Shown here one piece after another: positions 1 to 7,392 of a stretch of DNA of 20,823 nucleotides (positions are counted from its first letter, which is position 1; every line of letters begins with the position of its first letter). Under the pieces are notes generated by a model. That model was not told where the DNA came from. It ran no database searches and was given only the letters and a program-made list of their open reading frames with translations. The stretch is from Synechococcales cyanobacterium 340R_concoct_173_sub (GTDB lineage Bacteria; Cyanobacteriota; Cyanobacteriia; Leptolyngbyales; Leptolyngbyaceae), in the NCBI GenBank assembly GCA_025354065.1, contig JANXNM010000167.1, positions 1 to 20,823 of the forward strand, in the 5' to 3' direction. Position numbers and translations under genes: made by a program.

Positions 1-1
1 G

Positions 2-1084
2 ACGTTTGGGGAATCCCATGGGGGCGGTGTGGGTGTGGTGATTGATGGCTGTCCGCCGAAGGTTGCAGTGTCTCGCGAGGCAATTCAGATGGAACTCGAT
101 CGTCGTCGCCCCGGCCAAAGCAAAATCACCACGCCGCGTAATGAAGCGGATCAATGCGAAATCCTATCAGGAATGCTCGATGGTGTGACCTTGGGAACCC
201 CTATTGCGATTATGGTGCGCAACAAGGACCAACGATCGCAGGACTACGGCGACATGGAGCAAAAGTATCGGCCTTCCCACGCAGATGCGACTTATGACGC
301 AAAGTATGGCATTAGGGCCGTGGCGGGCGGCGGGCGATCGTCAGCGCGGGAGACGATTGGCCGAGTGGCGGCAGGGGCGATCGCGAAACAGATTCTTAAA
401 GATTTTGCCAATACTGAAGTGATTGCCTACGTGAAGCGGATCAAGGATTTGGATAGTCATGTGGATCCGGCGACGGTGACGATGGAGCAGGTGGAGAGCA
501 ATATTGTCCGATGTCCTGATGGGGAAGCTGCCGATCGGATGGTGGATTTAATTCAGCAAATGTCAAAGGAAGGAGATTCGATCGGCGGCGTGGTGGAATG
601 TGTGGTGCGGAACTGCCCGATCGGGTTGGGGGAGCCTGTGTTTGATAAGTTAGAGGCGGATTTGGCGAAGGCGGTGATGTCGTTACCTGCGACTAAAGGA
701 TTTGAGATTGGGTCGGGGTTTGCGGGAACGCTGCTGCGGGGCAGTGAGCATAATGATGAGTTTTATATGGAGGGCGATCGGGTCAGGACGGTGACGAACC
801 GATCGGGCGGCATTCAGGGCGGGATTTCTAATGGCGAATACATTACGTTGCGGATTGCGTTTAAGCCAACGGCAACGATTCGTAAAGAACAAAATACGGT
901 GACGAATGCGGGCGAGGCGGTGACGTTATCGGCCAAGGGACGACATGATCCCTGTGTGTTGCCCCGTGCGGTGCCGATGGTGGAGGCAATGGTGGCGTTG
1001 GTGCTGTGTGATCATTTGATGCGGCAGCGGGCGCAGTGTGGAGAGGGCTTTTTAGGGTCGAGTTTCGAGGTTGGGGATGAGTGA
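2..1084 (+). CDS. aroC: Chorismate synthase, 5' end cut by window start
   Basis: Chorismate synthase converts 5-enolpyruvylshikimate-3-phosphate to chorismate, the last shikimate-pathway step, using reduced FMN. The frame is already open at base 2 and reads [13 protein letters not shown], the family's N-terminal signature, so only about ten residues should lie outside the window; GTG at 29 is internal. Further family signatures are [10 protein letters not shown] (around bases 327-356) and RHDPC...RAVPMVEAM (around 940-990). The C-terminus is complete. The stop lies inside the next gene (8-nt overlap), implying co-transcription and probably coupled translation with the narM-like gene. The identification rests on three diagnostic motifs and near-full length. 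Confidence 0.97.
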   Translation, partial: TFGESHGGGVGVVIDGCPPKVAVSREAIQMELDRRRPGQSKITTPRNEADQCEILSGMLDGVTLGTPIAIMVRNKDQRSQDYGDMEQKYRPSHADATYDAKYGIRAVAGGGRSSARETIGRVAAGAIAKQILKDFANTEVIAYVKRIKDLDSHVDPATVTMEQVESNIVRCPDGEAADRMVDLIQQMSKEGDSIGGVVECVVRNCPIGLGEPVFDKLEADLAKAVMSLPATKGFEIGSGFAGTLLRGSEHNDEFYMEGDRVRTVTNRSGGIQGGISNGEYITLRIAFKPTATIRKEQNTVTNAGEAVTLSAKGRHDPCVLPRAVPMVEAMVALVLCDHLMRQRAQCGEGFLGSSFEVGDE

Positions 1085-1529
1085 TTTTTTTGAGTTTGAG
1101 GCTGATTTTGTGGAGTCGCTGCGGTGCATTCCGATGCAGGTGCGGTTTAAGTTGGATACGTGTGGTGTGAAGCTGAAGTTACATCAGTGGAGTTTGTTTA
1201 ATGCAGACGATAGGGTTCAGTTAGTCGATCGTGCTTGTGTGAGTGGGGCTGAAATTCAGGGGTACCGATCGTTTTTGGAGGCGCTGGTTTTGCTGCGATC
1301 GGGCGAGGTGGCTAGTGAGTTAGCGATCGATTCCGAGCCACCTTGGTTGAATGATTTGGTGATCCCAGATTCGGTGATGGAAAAAGCTGAGTCGGTTGGA
1401 GCGGTCCTGCTGGGTTCTCAGTGGGCAAGGTTAGATCCGTTGAGGCGGTTTGCGTTGATTAAGTTAAGCCGATCGAATCATGAAAATGCTAATTTTCGGC
1501 CTGCGTTGGAGGAATTTGGCTTAGTTTAG
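1077..1529 (+). CDS. narM: Nitrate reductase-associated protein (NarM-like)
   Basis: A 150-residue soluble protein matching, from memory, the cyanobacterial Nitr_red_assoc family (NarM), which in Synechococcus is needed for active nitrate reductase. Recognised stretches are [16 protein letters not shown] near the N-terminus, [14 protein letters not shown], a central FLEAL segment, PPW, and the C-terminal [15 protein letters not shown] chose ATG at 1077; a TTG two codons upstream is also in frame. It overlaps aroC by 8 nt, an unusual neighbour because family members commonly sit beside nitrate assimilation or molybdopterin genes. A truncated second copy lies at about 2753-2913. The family is recognised from sequence; the function is inferred from homologues. 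Confidence 0.85.
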   Translation: MSDFFEFEADFVESLRCIPMQVRFKLDTCGVKLKLHQWSLFNADDRVQLVDRACVSGAEIQGYRSFLEALVLLRSGEVASELAIDSEPPWLNDLVIPDSVMEKAESVGAVLLGSQWARLDPLRRFALIKLSRSNHENANFRPALEEFGLV

Positions 1530-1688
1530 GGCTGCGCGATCACTAGCAATTCTGAAGATTCTGATAATGGGTTTGTATCACTTCAAGGCTCCAAATTTTC
1601 CAAAATGGATTGAATTTCTGGCAAGATTCCTCAATATCCTACTGATATAGATAGTCAGCAGCAATTCTAAAGACATATTCATAAAGTA

Positions 1689-1722
1689 GTGCATAGCTGT
1701 TTAGCGTTAAGCAGCTATGCAC
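1689..1722. terminator. 15-bp hairpin between convergent narM and csp pseudogene
   Basis: GTGCATAGCTG and CAGCTATGCAC are perfect 11-bp arms. The inner TTTA/TAAG extends the stem to 15 bp with one wobble pair, closing on the tetraloop GCGT. Neither side has a T-run, so it is not a textbook intrinsic terminator. A bidirectional terminator or RNA-processing signal for the convergent genes is the simplest reading; the structure is clear and the role is inferred. Confidence 0.5.
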
Positions 1723-1756
1723 ATGTATTAACTAGACAGGGCAATTCTGGTATCAA

Positions 1757-1784
1757 ATGCATAGTTACAACATAGTAACTGCAT
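1757..1784 (-). terminator. Hairpin downstream of the csp pseudogene
   Basis: Arms ATGCA(TA)GTTAC and GTAACTGCAT pair over 10 bp with a 2-nt bulge and a 6-nt loop. It lies 15 bases beyond the stop of the decayed cold-shock gene on the minus strand and is followed there by TTTGAT, so it may be a relic or weak terminator. I saw no equivalent hairpin after the intact copy. Confidence 0.35.
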
Positions 1785-1798
1785 CAAAGTAGTAGAAA

Positions 1799-2011
1799 TT
1801 ACTCGGGGCGAACTGATTCAGCAATCATACCCTTGTTACTTTTTGACGATTCGAAGGAAGCGGTTTGACCTTCTTTTAGACCTTCGGAACCATCGCCTTC
1901 AATCGCCTAATGGTGTACAAACACGTCAACACTGCCATCTTGAGGGGTGATAAAGCCGAAGCCTTTTCCATCATTTTACCATTTAACGGTACCGATTCTG
2001 CGACTATACAT
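1799..2011 (-). pseudogene. Cold-shock protein pseudogene (two in-frame stops)
   Basis: Read from ATG at 2011 on the minus strand, this 71-codon stretch matches the intact cold-shock gene at 2292-2504 codon for codon in length (213 nt each). It reads MYSRRIGTVKW, stop, [21 protein letters not shown], stop, then AIEGDG to the end. The first stop (TAA) replaces the Phe of KWFN and the second (TAG) replaces a Lys just after the RNP2 motif. There is no frameshift. The upstream GGAG ribosome-binding site survives. It is a recent, substitution-killed duplicate of its neighbour; readthrough is unlikely because both stops fall within the RNA-binding core. Confidence 0.9.
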
Positions 2012-2152
2012 AATGTGCCTCCAAGAAACATATAGATTTAACGGAATTGTACTGCACGAGGTCGAAGTTTGTAGCTTACGCTAGCCTACTGTCCCTATCT
2101 AAAAAACGCACAAGGAGCACCATTTCGATCGATGGACTGAAGGATAAGCGAT
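1799..2152 (-). repeat. Duplicated unit, copy 1: csp coding region plus leader
   Basis: The csp pseudogene and about 140 nt upstream of its start align collinearly with copy 2 (2292-2646). Shared leader blocks include GTAGCTTACGCTAGCCTAC (here) against GTAGCTCACACTAACTTAC, and the box TTTCGATCGA...GGACT...AAGCGAT, which ends 141 nt from the start codon here and 142 nt in copy 2. Confidence 0.8.
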
Positions 2153-2291
2153 CGGAACCTAACAATTATTAGGTGGAAATTTCTACATATCAACCTAAAT
2201 CAAAGGTGACAGCCAGAAAACCTTCGTACATCTCCTCGACAAAAGCATAAATCTTCTTACTACTTTCTCGGCATATAAAAAGTGATAGAAA

Positions 2292-2504
2292 TTACTCTAG
2301 GCGAACTTGTGCAGCTTGCATACCCTTTTGACCTTTTTCTGCTACGAAGGAAACAGCTTGACCTTCTTTGAGACATTTGAAACCATCGCTTTCGATCGCT
2401 TTAAAGTGTACAAACAGGTCGTCATCACCATCTTGAGGAGTGATAAAGCCGAAACCTTTTTCATCGTTGAACCATTTAACGGTACCGATTTTGCGATTCG
2501 ACAT
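2292..2504 (-). CDS. CspA-family cold-shock-domain protein
   Basis: A 70-residue single cold-shock-domain protein that binds single-stranded RNA/DNA and typically acts as an RNA chaperone. It has [15 protein letters not shown], with RNP1 as KGFGFI (about residues 16-21), and RNP2 as LFVHF (about 31-35); length and both motifs are standard. I chose ATG at 2504 because it gives [11 protein letters not shown], the usual family start, with GGAG just upstream; a longer frame reaching 2540 adds nothing family-like. The sequence resembles, from memory, proteobacterial CspA proteins, which is notable because model cyanobacteria such as Synechocystis and Anabaena use RRM-type Rbp proteins for cold response. 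A dead copy lies downstream. Confidence 0.95.
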   Translation of the reverse strand: MSNRKIGTVKWFNDEKGFGFITPQDGDDDLFVHFKAIESDGFKCLKEGQAVSFVAEKGQKGMQAAQVRLE

Positions 2505-2646
2505 GGTGTATCTCCAAAAAATATATGTATTCAGTAGCACTATGCCATAGGATGCCTAGGCTCGTAGCTCACACTAACTTACCATTCTTATTAAATAAAA
2601 TGCACAAAGCATACTGTTTCGATCGAAGGACTAAGAGACAAGCGAT
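2292..2646 (-). repeat. Duplicated unit, copy 2: csp coding region plus leader
   Basis: This is the intact partner of the unit at 1799-2152, with coding regions of equal length and collinear leaders. The conserved leader (2505-2646) holds the palindrome TTCGATCGAA and the GGAG ribosome-binding site. A long 5' leader is typical of cold-shock mRNAs, but no specific RNA fold is demonstrated here. Confidence 0.8.
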
Positions 2647-2752
2647 TGAGATGGTGAGTACGAAGGGGAAGGCGGTGCTGGTCAAGGGTTTGGTGTTTCG
2701 GTTGGCGGTGCCGATCGAGGTCTTTAAGTTGGTGTGCGGGGAGGTGGAGATT

Positions 2753-2913
2753 GAGCGATCGTGCTTGTGTGAGTGGGGCTGAAATTCAGGGGTACCACAC
2801 GTTTCTGGAGGCGCTGGTTTTGCTGCGATCGGGCGAGGTTGCAAGTGCTGGCGATCGACCCCGAGCCACCCTGGTTCAATGATTTGATGATTCCAGATTC
2901 GGTGATGGAAAAA
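2753..2913 (+). pseudogene. Truncated, frameshifted second copy of narM
   Basis: This stretch is nearly identical to narM bases 1223-1387, sharing for example CGATCGTGCTTGTGTGAGTG and CAGATTCGGTGATGGAAAAA. A 2-nt deletion (AGTGAGTTAGCG in narM, AGTGCTGGCG here) shifts the frame. The match ends abruptly at about 2913, where insertion-sequence DNA begins. Upstream (about 2690-2752) there is weaker resemblance to the narM N-terminal region (VPIEVFKLVCG against [13 protein letters not shown]), so the fragment may extend further left with an internal deletion. There is no start codon, C-terminus or intact frame, so it is non-functional. Confidence 0.85.
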
Positions 2914-3235
2914 GGACCATCCGATCCACGGTTGATATACTAATTAATACATCGGTTTTCTGGTGGAGCCGCGCTTGAAGTTCTCCTAGGGTCGAATCGG
3001 GCTGTTCCTCGACTAACTGTCGAAGGATTTCTAATTGCTCAGGGGTTAACTTGATAGGAGTCTGCTCCGTGCGAATCTTCGGTCCAATGGTGCCTAATTC
3101 ACGATACTGGGTCAGTAATTTATGAACAAATTTCAAGGTAACGCTAAAGTTTTTCGCCAGCTGACGTTGTGAAATATCACCGACTGCATAAGCATCCACA
3201 ATCTTCTGACGTAAATCTAAAGAATAGGTTTTCAT
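2914..3235 (-). pseudogene. IS630-family transposase, N-terminal stump
   Basis: From ATG at 3235 (minus strand) the protein begins MKTYSLDLRQKIVDAY and continues through SQRQLAKNF and a TPEQLEIL segment to ISISTVDRMV. This is the helix-turn-helix DNA-binding N-terminus common in cyanobacterial IS630-type transposases. The match stops after about 107 residues. The DDE catalytic domain is absent, and the frame runs on into the reversed narM fragment for 12 foreign residues, ending at 2876. A chimeric 119-residue frame therefore exists but cannot be an active transposase. The family call is from memory of its typical N-terminus. Confidence 0.8.
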
Positions 3236-3280
3236 ATCATCTAGAAATCAACATTGATACTTACTGTAAGTCATTAGGTC
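2914..3280 (-). mobile_element. Truncated IS630-type element
   Basis: This is the transposase stump plus its upstream flank, which contains the 11-base palindrome CTTACTGTAAG at 3260-3270. Only one end can be present; no matching terminal inverted repeat or TA target duplication could be identified, so the right limit is approximate. The break against the narM fragment at about 2914 suggests a deletion or recombination that removed the rest of the element. Confidence 0.5.
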
Positions 3281-3300
3281 AATAAGCGCTCTACGATCGA

Positions 3301-3887
3301 TTGCATCGTCCTCTCTTACGATCGCAGCTAAATAGCTATGAGCCTTCATTATATATCTTAAAAGTTTCAGAGAAATTAGGTGTGATTTTAACTGTTTATG
3401 AAGATCCCATTTTTGGTCAAGTGGTTTTCACATTATTTCGGGCAGTCACACAGGATAGACTCAACAGAGCGTATCAAAGTGTCGCAGAATTGCTTTATCA
3501 AGAATTGACTCAGGCCGATCACGAAATTGCTCAGGCTACATCAACGTTATGGCTCGAACGCTTACACTTTAGGATCAATATGGCATTATCTATCAGGCCA
3601 TCAAAATTCTATCCAATGATGATCTAAAAATCAGTTTTCTAGAAGCTCTGGCAGAATTAGAAGATAGTGAATGTCATAGAACTCGAAAGTTCCCAAAAAC
3701 GAGACCCCACAAAATTCGTGGAATTAAACAAGCAATCTATCGTGCAGACATTGATAAGATTTCAGGCTGGCGACTTCATACTCACTATATGAATAGCGAA
3801 ATTCGTCTCAAATATATCATTGAAAGCCAAAGACATGATGATGATGTCATGGAGGTGATTAAATCCAAAAAGATTCGCTATGAATAA
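3301..3887 (+). pseudogene. Frameshifted gene of unknown function
   Basis: Two open stretches in different frames appear to be one gene. The first runs to about base 3570 (including RAVTQDRLNRAYQSVAELL and TLWLERLHF). The second continues from about 3573 to the stop at 3887 (DQYGIIYQAIKIL, then an acidic FLEALAELED segment, then KIRGIKQAIYRADIDKISGW and a His-Asp-rich C-terminus). The shift lies within the bases CACTTTAGGATC at 3565-3576, where a stop (TAG, 3570) appears in the second frame. No convincing start codon is visible; TTG at 3301 is the leftmost in the first frame. I do not recognise the family. It could be a real frameshift, a sequencing error, or an older pseudogene in this rearranged patch. 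Confidence 0.5.
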
Positions 3888-3972
3888 TATAAATTTTGAC
3901 GATCGGGCGTGTTTTGTTTGGTCATTTTAGGTAAGCTCTAATGCTAAAACTCATCTAGAAGTTTAAAAGTAA

Positions 3973-4170
3973 CTAATAATCACTATCAGCCACACAAATT
4001 CCCTGACACTTTATTTTATTAGTCGCAGTTCGCAAACAATGAGGGCAAAGTATTTTTTCAGGTACTTTGTCTAGTCCGGTTGTTTGATTGACATGTGATT
4101 GATTGTCGTCAATTTGATTGCTTTCAGTCATTGTTTGATTGGGGTTAGCTAAATGAGTTCGATCGTTCAT
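3973..4170 (-). CDS. Small CxxC zinc-ribbon-like protein
   Basis: A 65-residue protein. The first 35 residues are polar and rich in Asn, Gln and Thr and probably disordered. The C-terminal part carries CPHC, then after nine residues C-x3-C (KCQGIC), ending VADSDY. Four closely spaced cysteines suggest a small metal-binding knuckle, and the tail resembles conserved short cyanobacterial proteins, but no function can be assigned. It follows dxs on the same strand beyond the dxs terminator. No strong ribosome-binding site is seen, so the start could lie further downstream. Confidence 0.6.
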   Translation of the reverse strand: MNDRTHLANPNQTMTESNQIDDNQSHVNQTTGLDKVPEKILCPHCLRTATNKIKCQGICVADSDY

Positions 4171-4239
4171 CGGTCTTGTAAACCTAATTTCAGTATATCG
4201 TGTGAAATTTACAACAGCAGCCTTAATTCCCTAAACACT

Positions 4240-4271
4240 AAAAAGGATGGAGACATGAATTATCCCCATCC
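4240..4271 (-). terminator. dxs: Intrinsic terminator of dxs
   Basis: On the minus strand GGATGGGGA and TCTCCATCC form a 9-bp stem (one G-U pair) with a 9-nt loop, followed immediately by TTTTT. It begins 20 bases past the dxs stop codon, the classic placement and form of a rho-independent terminator. Confidence 0.85.
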
Positions 4272-4291
4272 TGCTAAATTAATAAACCGTC

Positions 4292-6172
4292 TTAAACCGC
4301 AACTGGAACTTTCACGAACAGCTTCAGAATCCGATCGGCCATTTGATTTGGATTTAAATTATTGTCAGCCTTGGACTCTTCTGGTGTGGCATGTTCCACC
4401 AAAATATCCTCAATGCCAATTCGAGTGACCGGAATACAAATTTCCGCATCCAGAAGAGACTCGGCGATCGCACTGCCAAACCCACCCATAATACAGCCCT
4501 CTTCCATCGTCACCACTCGACCAATTTTTTGGGCCAAGGGATGAATAAGAACCTTATCCAGCGGTTTGACAAAGCGGGCATTAATGACAGTCGCCTCAAT
4601 CCCATGTTCACCTAGAATCTCAGCGGTTTGCATCGCCGGGTAAACCATCGAGCCATAGGCACAAATCAGCACATCGTCGCCCTGACGTACTAGCTCACCT
4701 TTGCCAATTTCCAACGGTTCCCAACCTTCTTCCATTAAGGGTGCACCATTACCATTTCCGCGAGGATAACGCATTGCGATCGGGCCATTGTGCTGAATCC
4801 CCGTCACAATCATCCGTTGCAGTTCCGCTTCATCTTTCGGAGCCATCAGCGTCATGTTTGGAATCAGGCGCAGATAGGCAATGTCATACATCCCCTGGTG
4901 TGTCGGTCCATCTGAACCAACAATTCCAGCCCGATCGAGACAGAAAAACACATGCAAGTTCTGAATACAAACATCGTGAATAATCTGGTCAAACGCCCGT
5001 TGTAGGAAAGTAGAGTAAATTGCCGCCACAGGAATCATTCCCTGCGTCGCCAGCCCAGCCGAAAGCGTCACGGCATGTTGTTCCGCAATGCCCACGTCGA
5101 TATATTGATCAGGAACCCGTTTTTGGAAAATATCCAGCCCAGTTCCGGTCGCCATAGCCGCTGTGATACCGATGATGCGTCGATCGTTTTCCGCAAGTTT
5201 TGAAAGCGTTTCGCCAAAAACCTTGGAATAGCTCGGAGGCTTAGGCTTAGACGATGGAGCCGCTTTGCCCGTCACTAAATTAAATGGGTTTTGAGCATGG
5301 TAGCCTACTTGATCTTTTTCGGCGATTTCATAGCCTTTGCCCTTGGTTGTGGCGACATGGACGATGACCGGACCCGTGATTTTATGGGCTTCTTTGAAGG
5401 TCGTTATTAAATCCTCCAAGTTGTGTCCGTCCACAGGTCCCATGTAGGTGAAACCAAGTTCTTCAAATACGGCACCCACTTTAGGCACCGCCAATCGCTT
5501 CATGCCTTCTTTAACGCGGCTTAATTCCGGTGAGAAAGGCAGATTTTTTACCTGACCTTCAATGTTATCGCTCAGGAACTGCATCGGCGGACTGAGGCGA
5601 ATTTTATTTAAATATCGGGGAATCGCACCGACATTGGGAGAAATTGACATTTCGTTATCATTCAGCACCACTAACAAATTAGTCTTCAGGTGTCCCGCAT
5701 GATTAATTGCCTCAAGCGCCATGCCGCCCGTTAGAGACCCGTCGCCAATCACCGCTACACATTTGTAATTTTCGCCCTTGGCTTCCCGTGCGAGAGCCAT
5801 GCCCAAGGCAGCTGAAATACTGGTGGATGCATGACCTGCACCGAAATGGTCAAACTTGCTTTCTCCTAAATTGAGATAGCCCGATAGTCCATTCTTCTGA
5901 CGAATGGTGCTGAATTGGCTATATCGCCCAGTGATCAGTTTGTGGGGATAGGCTTGATGTCCAACGTCCCAGACGACTTTATCGCGATCGAGGTCTAAGG
6001 TCTGATAGAGTGCCAGGGTGAGTTCTACAACGCCAAGTCCTGGCCCAAGGTGACCGCCCGTTGCAGCGACGGTCTGAAGATGTTTGTCACGAATTTGTCT
6101 GGCGATTTCTTGAAGTTCTCGGATCGACAGTCCGTGTAACTGATTAGGATGGGTCAGTTCACTCAGATGCAT
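4292..6172 (-). CDS. dxs: 1-deoxy-D-xylulose-5-phosphate synthase
   Basis: Dxs condenses pyruvate with glyceraldehyde-3-phosphate to give 1-deoxy-D-xylulose 5-phosphate, the first step of the MEP route to the isoprenoids used for carotenoids, phytol and quinones. At 626 residues it is full length. Visible landmarks are [14 protein letters not shown] (His about 41), the thiamine diphosphate motif GDGSLTGG (about 143-150) ending in NDNEMS, and [10 protein letters not shown], which contains the Glu that activates the cofactor, plus the C-terminal transketolase domain. The start at 6172 follows a good GAAGGA ribosome-binding site. It stands alone on the minus strand with its own terminator. Confidence 0.98.
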   Translation of the reverse strand: MHLSELTHPNQLHGLSIRELQEIARQIRDKHLQTVAATGGHLGPGLGVVELTLALYQTLDLDRDKVVWDVGHQAYPHKLITGRYSQFSTIRQKNGLSGYLNLGESKFDHFGAGHASTSISAALGMALAREAKGENYKCVAVIGDGSLTGGMALEAINHAGHLKTNLLVVLNDNEMSISPNVGAIPRYLNKIRLSPPMQFLSDNIEGQVKNLPFSPELSRVKEGMKRLAVPKVGAVFEELGFTYMGPVDGHNLEDLITTFKEAHKITGPVIVHVATTKGKGYEIAEKDQVGYHAQNPFNLVTGKAAPSSKPKPPSYSKVFGETLSKLAENDRRIIGITAAMATGTGLDIFQKRVPDQYIDVGIAEQHAVTLSAGLATQGMIPVAAIYSTFLQRAFDQIIHDVCIQNLHVFFCLDRAGIVGSDGPTHQGMYDIAYLRLIPNMTLMAPKDEAELQRMIVTGIQHNGPIAMRYPRGNGNGAPLMEEGWEPLEIGKGELVRQGDDVLICAYGSMVYPAMQTAEILGEHGIEATVINARFVKPLDKVLIHPLAQKIGRVVTMEEGCIMGGFGSAIAESLLDAEICIPVTRIGIEDILVEHATPEESKADNNLNPNQMADRILKLFVKVPVAV

Positions 6173-6404
6173 GGGATTCCTTCTCTTGCTGTTTTTTAAG
6201 TGGATAAAATAATGTGGCCAACGCTAGAGAGTTGAAGCGTCTGAAGGGGCATATACTATCCTGTAATTAACTGTAGTTCATTGCACGGGTTTATACGGAT
6301 AGGGGTGAAGCATTTCGACATGCTTAGACCTAATCTAGTGAAGGTGTGCAACGTTTTTCAACAGTATCTAAGGCATTTGTAACTAGAATTTGAGAGTAGT
6401 GTCT

Positions 6405-7064
6405 ATGTTAAAATTTAAAATGTTGAAGTTTAAAAGCAGTGCTATGGTCCAGATTGGGTTGACCTGTACGATCGCCGCCCTAGGCATTCCGTTGAGCATC
6501 TCGTCTCCAGCCCAAGCAAATCCTTACAACGCCTGCACGAGAGATTTAAGCAATGCCAAGCTGGACCAAGTTTCCATTGGTAAGGGCTGTGCTGAAGCCT
6601 TGCATCCCGATACAGTCGGAACCTGCGTGGCACGAATTACCGGGCCAACCGTAAATCCTATCACAGCGGTGTCGGCCCTCGATGCTTGTCGTCAAGTGCG
6701 CCGACCTTTGGAGTTAGCCACCTGTGTTAATGAAATTCGTAATTCTGACCAATCGCAAACTCAGATGATGGATGTCTTGGATGCGTGCCGTCGTAGTCTA
6801 TTGCCAGAGCGCTTTGCTCAATGCGTGGTCGGTTTCCGCAATACGCCCTTAGAACGCAAGATCTCTGAAGGTCTTATGACTTGTCTGGATGCAACCGACT
6901 ACCGTAAAGATGTGGTTTTGAGACCTTTAAGCGACCTGATTAATACATACGTTCCCGCTCCACAGGGTAGTTCGGTCCAAGTTACTCCGGTTCCGCAAAT
7001 CATTAAACCAACGCCGCAAACGTCACCAACGCCTAAAACATCCCCAACGCCGCAGTTGTTCTAG
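6405..7064 (+). CDS. Secreted protein with 33-residue cysteine repeats
   Basis: A 219-residue protein of unrecognised family. ATG at 6405 is preferred over TTG at 6390. The N-terminus is basic then hydrophobic and ends SSPAQA at about 33-38, a signal-peptide cleavage site, so export to the periplasm is likely. The mature part has cysteines at about 44, 62, 74, 95, 107, 128, 140 and 160. Six of these form three C-x11-C pairs with an exact 33-residue period, accompanied by LDAC(R) and (A/T)xCV consensus segments. This suggests repeated helical hairpins, perhaps disulfide-linked. The last 30 residues are a Pro/Thr/Ser tail with TSPTP repeats. It lies divergent to dxs. Confidence 0.8.
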   Translation: MLKFKMLKFKSSAMVQIGLTCTIAALGIPLSISSPAQANPYNACTRDLSNAKLDQVSIGKGCAEALHPDTVGTCVARITGPTVNPITAVSALDACRQVRRPLELATCVNEIRNSDQSQTQMMDVLDACRRSLLPERFAQCVVGFRNTPLERKISEGLMTCLDATDYRKDVVLRPLSDLINTYVPAPQGSSVQVTPVPQIIKPTPQTSPTPKTSPTPQLF

Positions 7065-7107
7065 GAGGCAGGTTGTTCTAGGTGTACAAATCTTTTAGGA
7101 GACCACT

Positions 7108-7160
7108 ACAGTTTTTCACAATCCGATCCAGAGTCCGATCGCAAGACTGTGAAAAACTGT
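7108..7160. repeat. Perfect 13-bp inverted repeat with 27-nt loop
   Basis: ACAGTTTTTCACA at 7108-7120 is exactly complementary to TGTGAAAAACTGT at 7148-7160. The loop contains TCCGATC twice. It sits 44 bases after the stop of the cysteine-repeat gene. No T-run follows, so it is either an atypical terminator or mRNA 3'-end stabiliser, or a small mobile relic. Confidence 0.7.
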
Positions 7161-7216
7161 CCGGATACTTAATTTAAATGCCTGTATATAGCTATGTGTA
7201 AGGAAAATTTTGCAAT

Positions 7217-7248
7217 AAAAAAGCAGTCCCTACCCGGTTTGGACTGCT
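7217..7248 (-). terminator. purN: Intrinsic terminator of purN
   Basis: On the minus strand AGCAGTCC and GGACTGCT form a perfect 8-bp GC-rich stem with an 11-nt loop, followed by TTTTTTATT. It lies about 145 bases past the purN stop, so the transcript would have a fairly long 3' tail. Confidence 0.85.
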
Positions 7249-7392
7249 CTTATGCTAGACAATTAGCTTCTCAATCTACATTAATAATCCCTCAAAACCC
7301 GGTGAGCAACATCCATCTTAAGGAAGATACTCAAAAAGTGAGATTTTGGCACTTTTAAGGATGAACCCATCTGAGGCATGTCCTAATTCTCT

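Larger units (their letters stand above)
1530..1798. other. Gene-free stretch with two hairpins
   Basis: This 269-base AT-rich spacer lies between narM (plus strand) and the dead cold-shock gene (minus strand). I see no coding frame. It holds two inverted repeats (1689-1722 and 1757-1784) and three copies of GCAATTCT (1546, 1661, 1741), which may be chance in AT-rich DNA. Confidence 0.7.
7065..7392. other. Gene-free stretch holding two inverted repeats
   Basis: This is a 328-base spacer between two convergent genes. It holds the 13-bp inverted repeat at 7108-7160 and the purN terminator at 7217-7248. An 11-base direct repeat, GTTGTTCTAGG, sits at 7055 and 7072, spanning the upstream stop codon. 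I see nothing further from 7249 to 7392. Confidence 0.7.

Noticed and set aside
1799..2011. Stop-codon readthrough or recoding in the first csp copy
   Set aside because: Two different stops (TAA and TAG) replace core residues and an intact paralogue sits nearby; a pseudogene is simpler.
2505..2540. Longer cold-shock protein starting at 2540
   Set aside because: The extra 12 residues do not resemble the family and would skip the GGAG site directly before ATG 2504.
7055..7082. Two copies of GTTGTTCTAGG as a possible attachment site
   Set aside because: Only 11 bases with 6 between them, no integrase or mobile gene nearby; most likely replication slippage.
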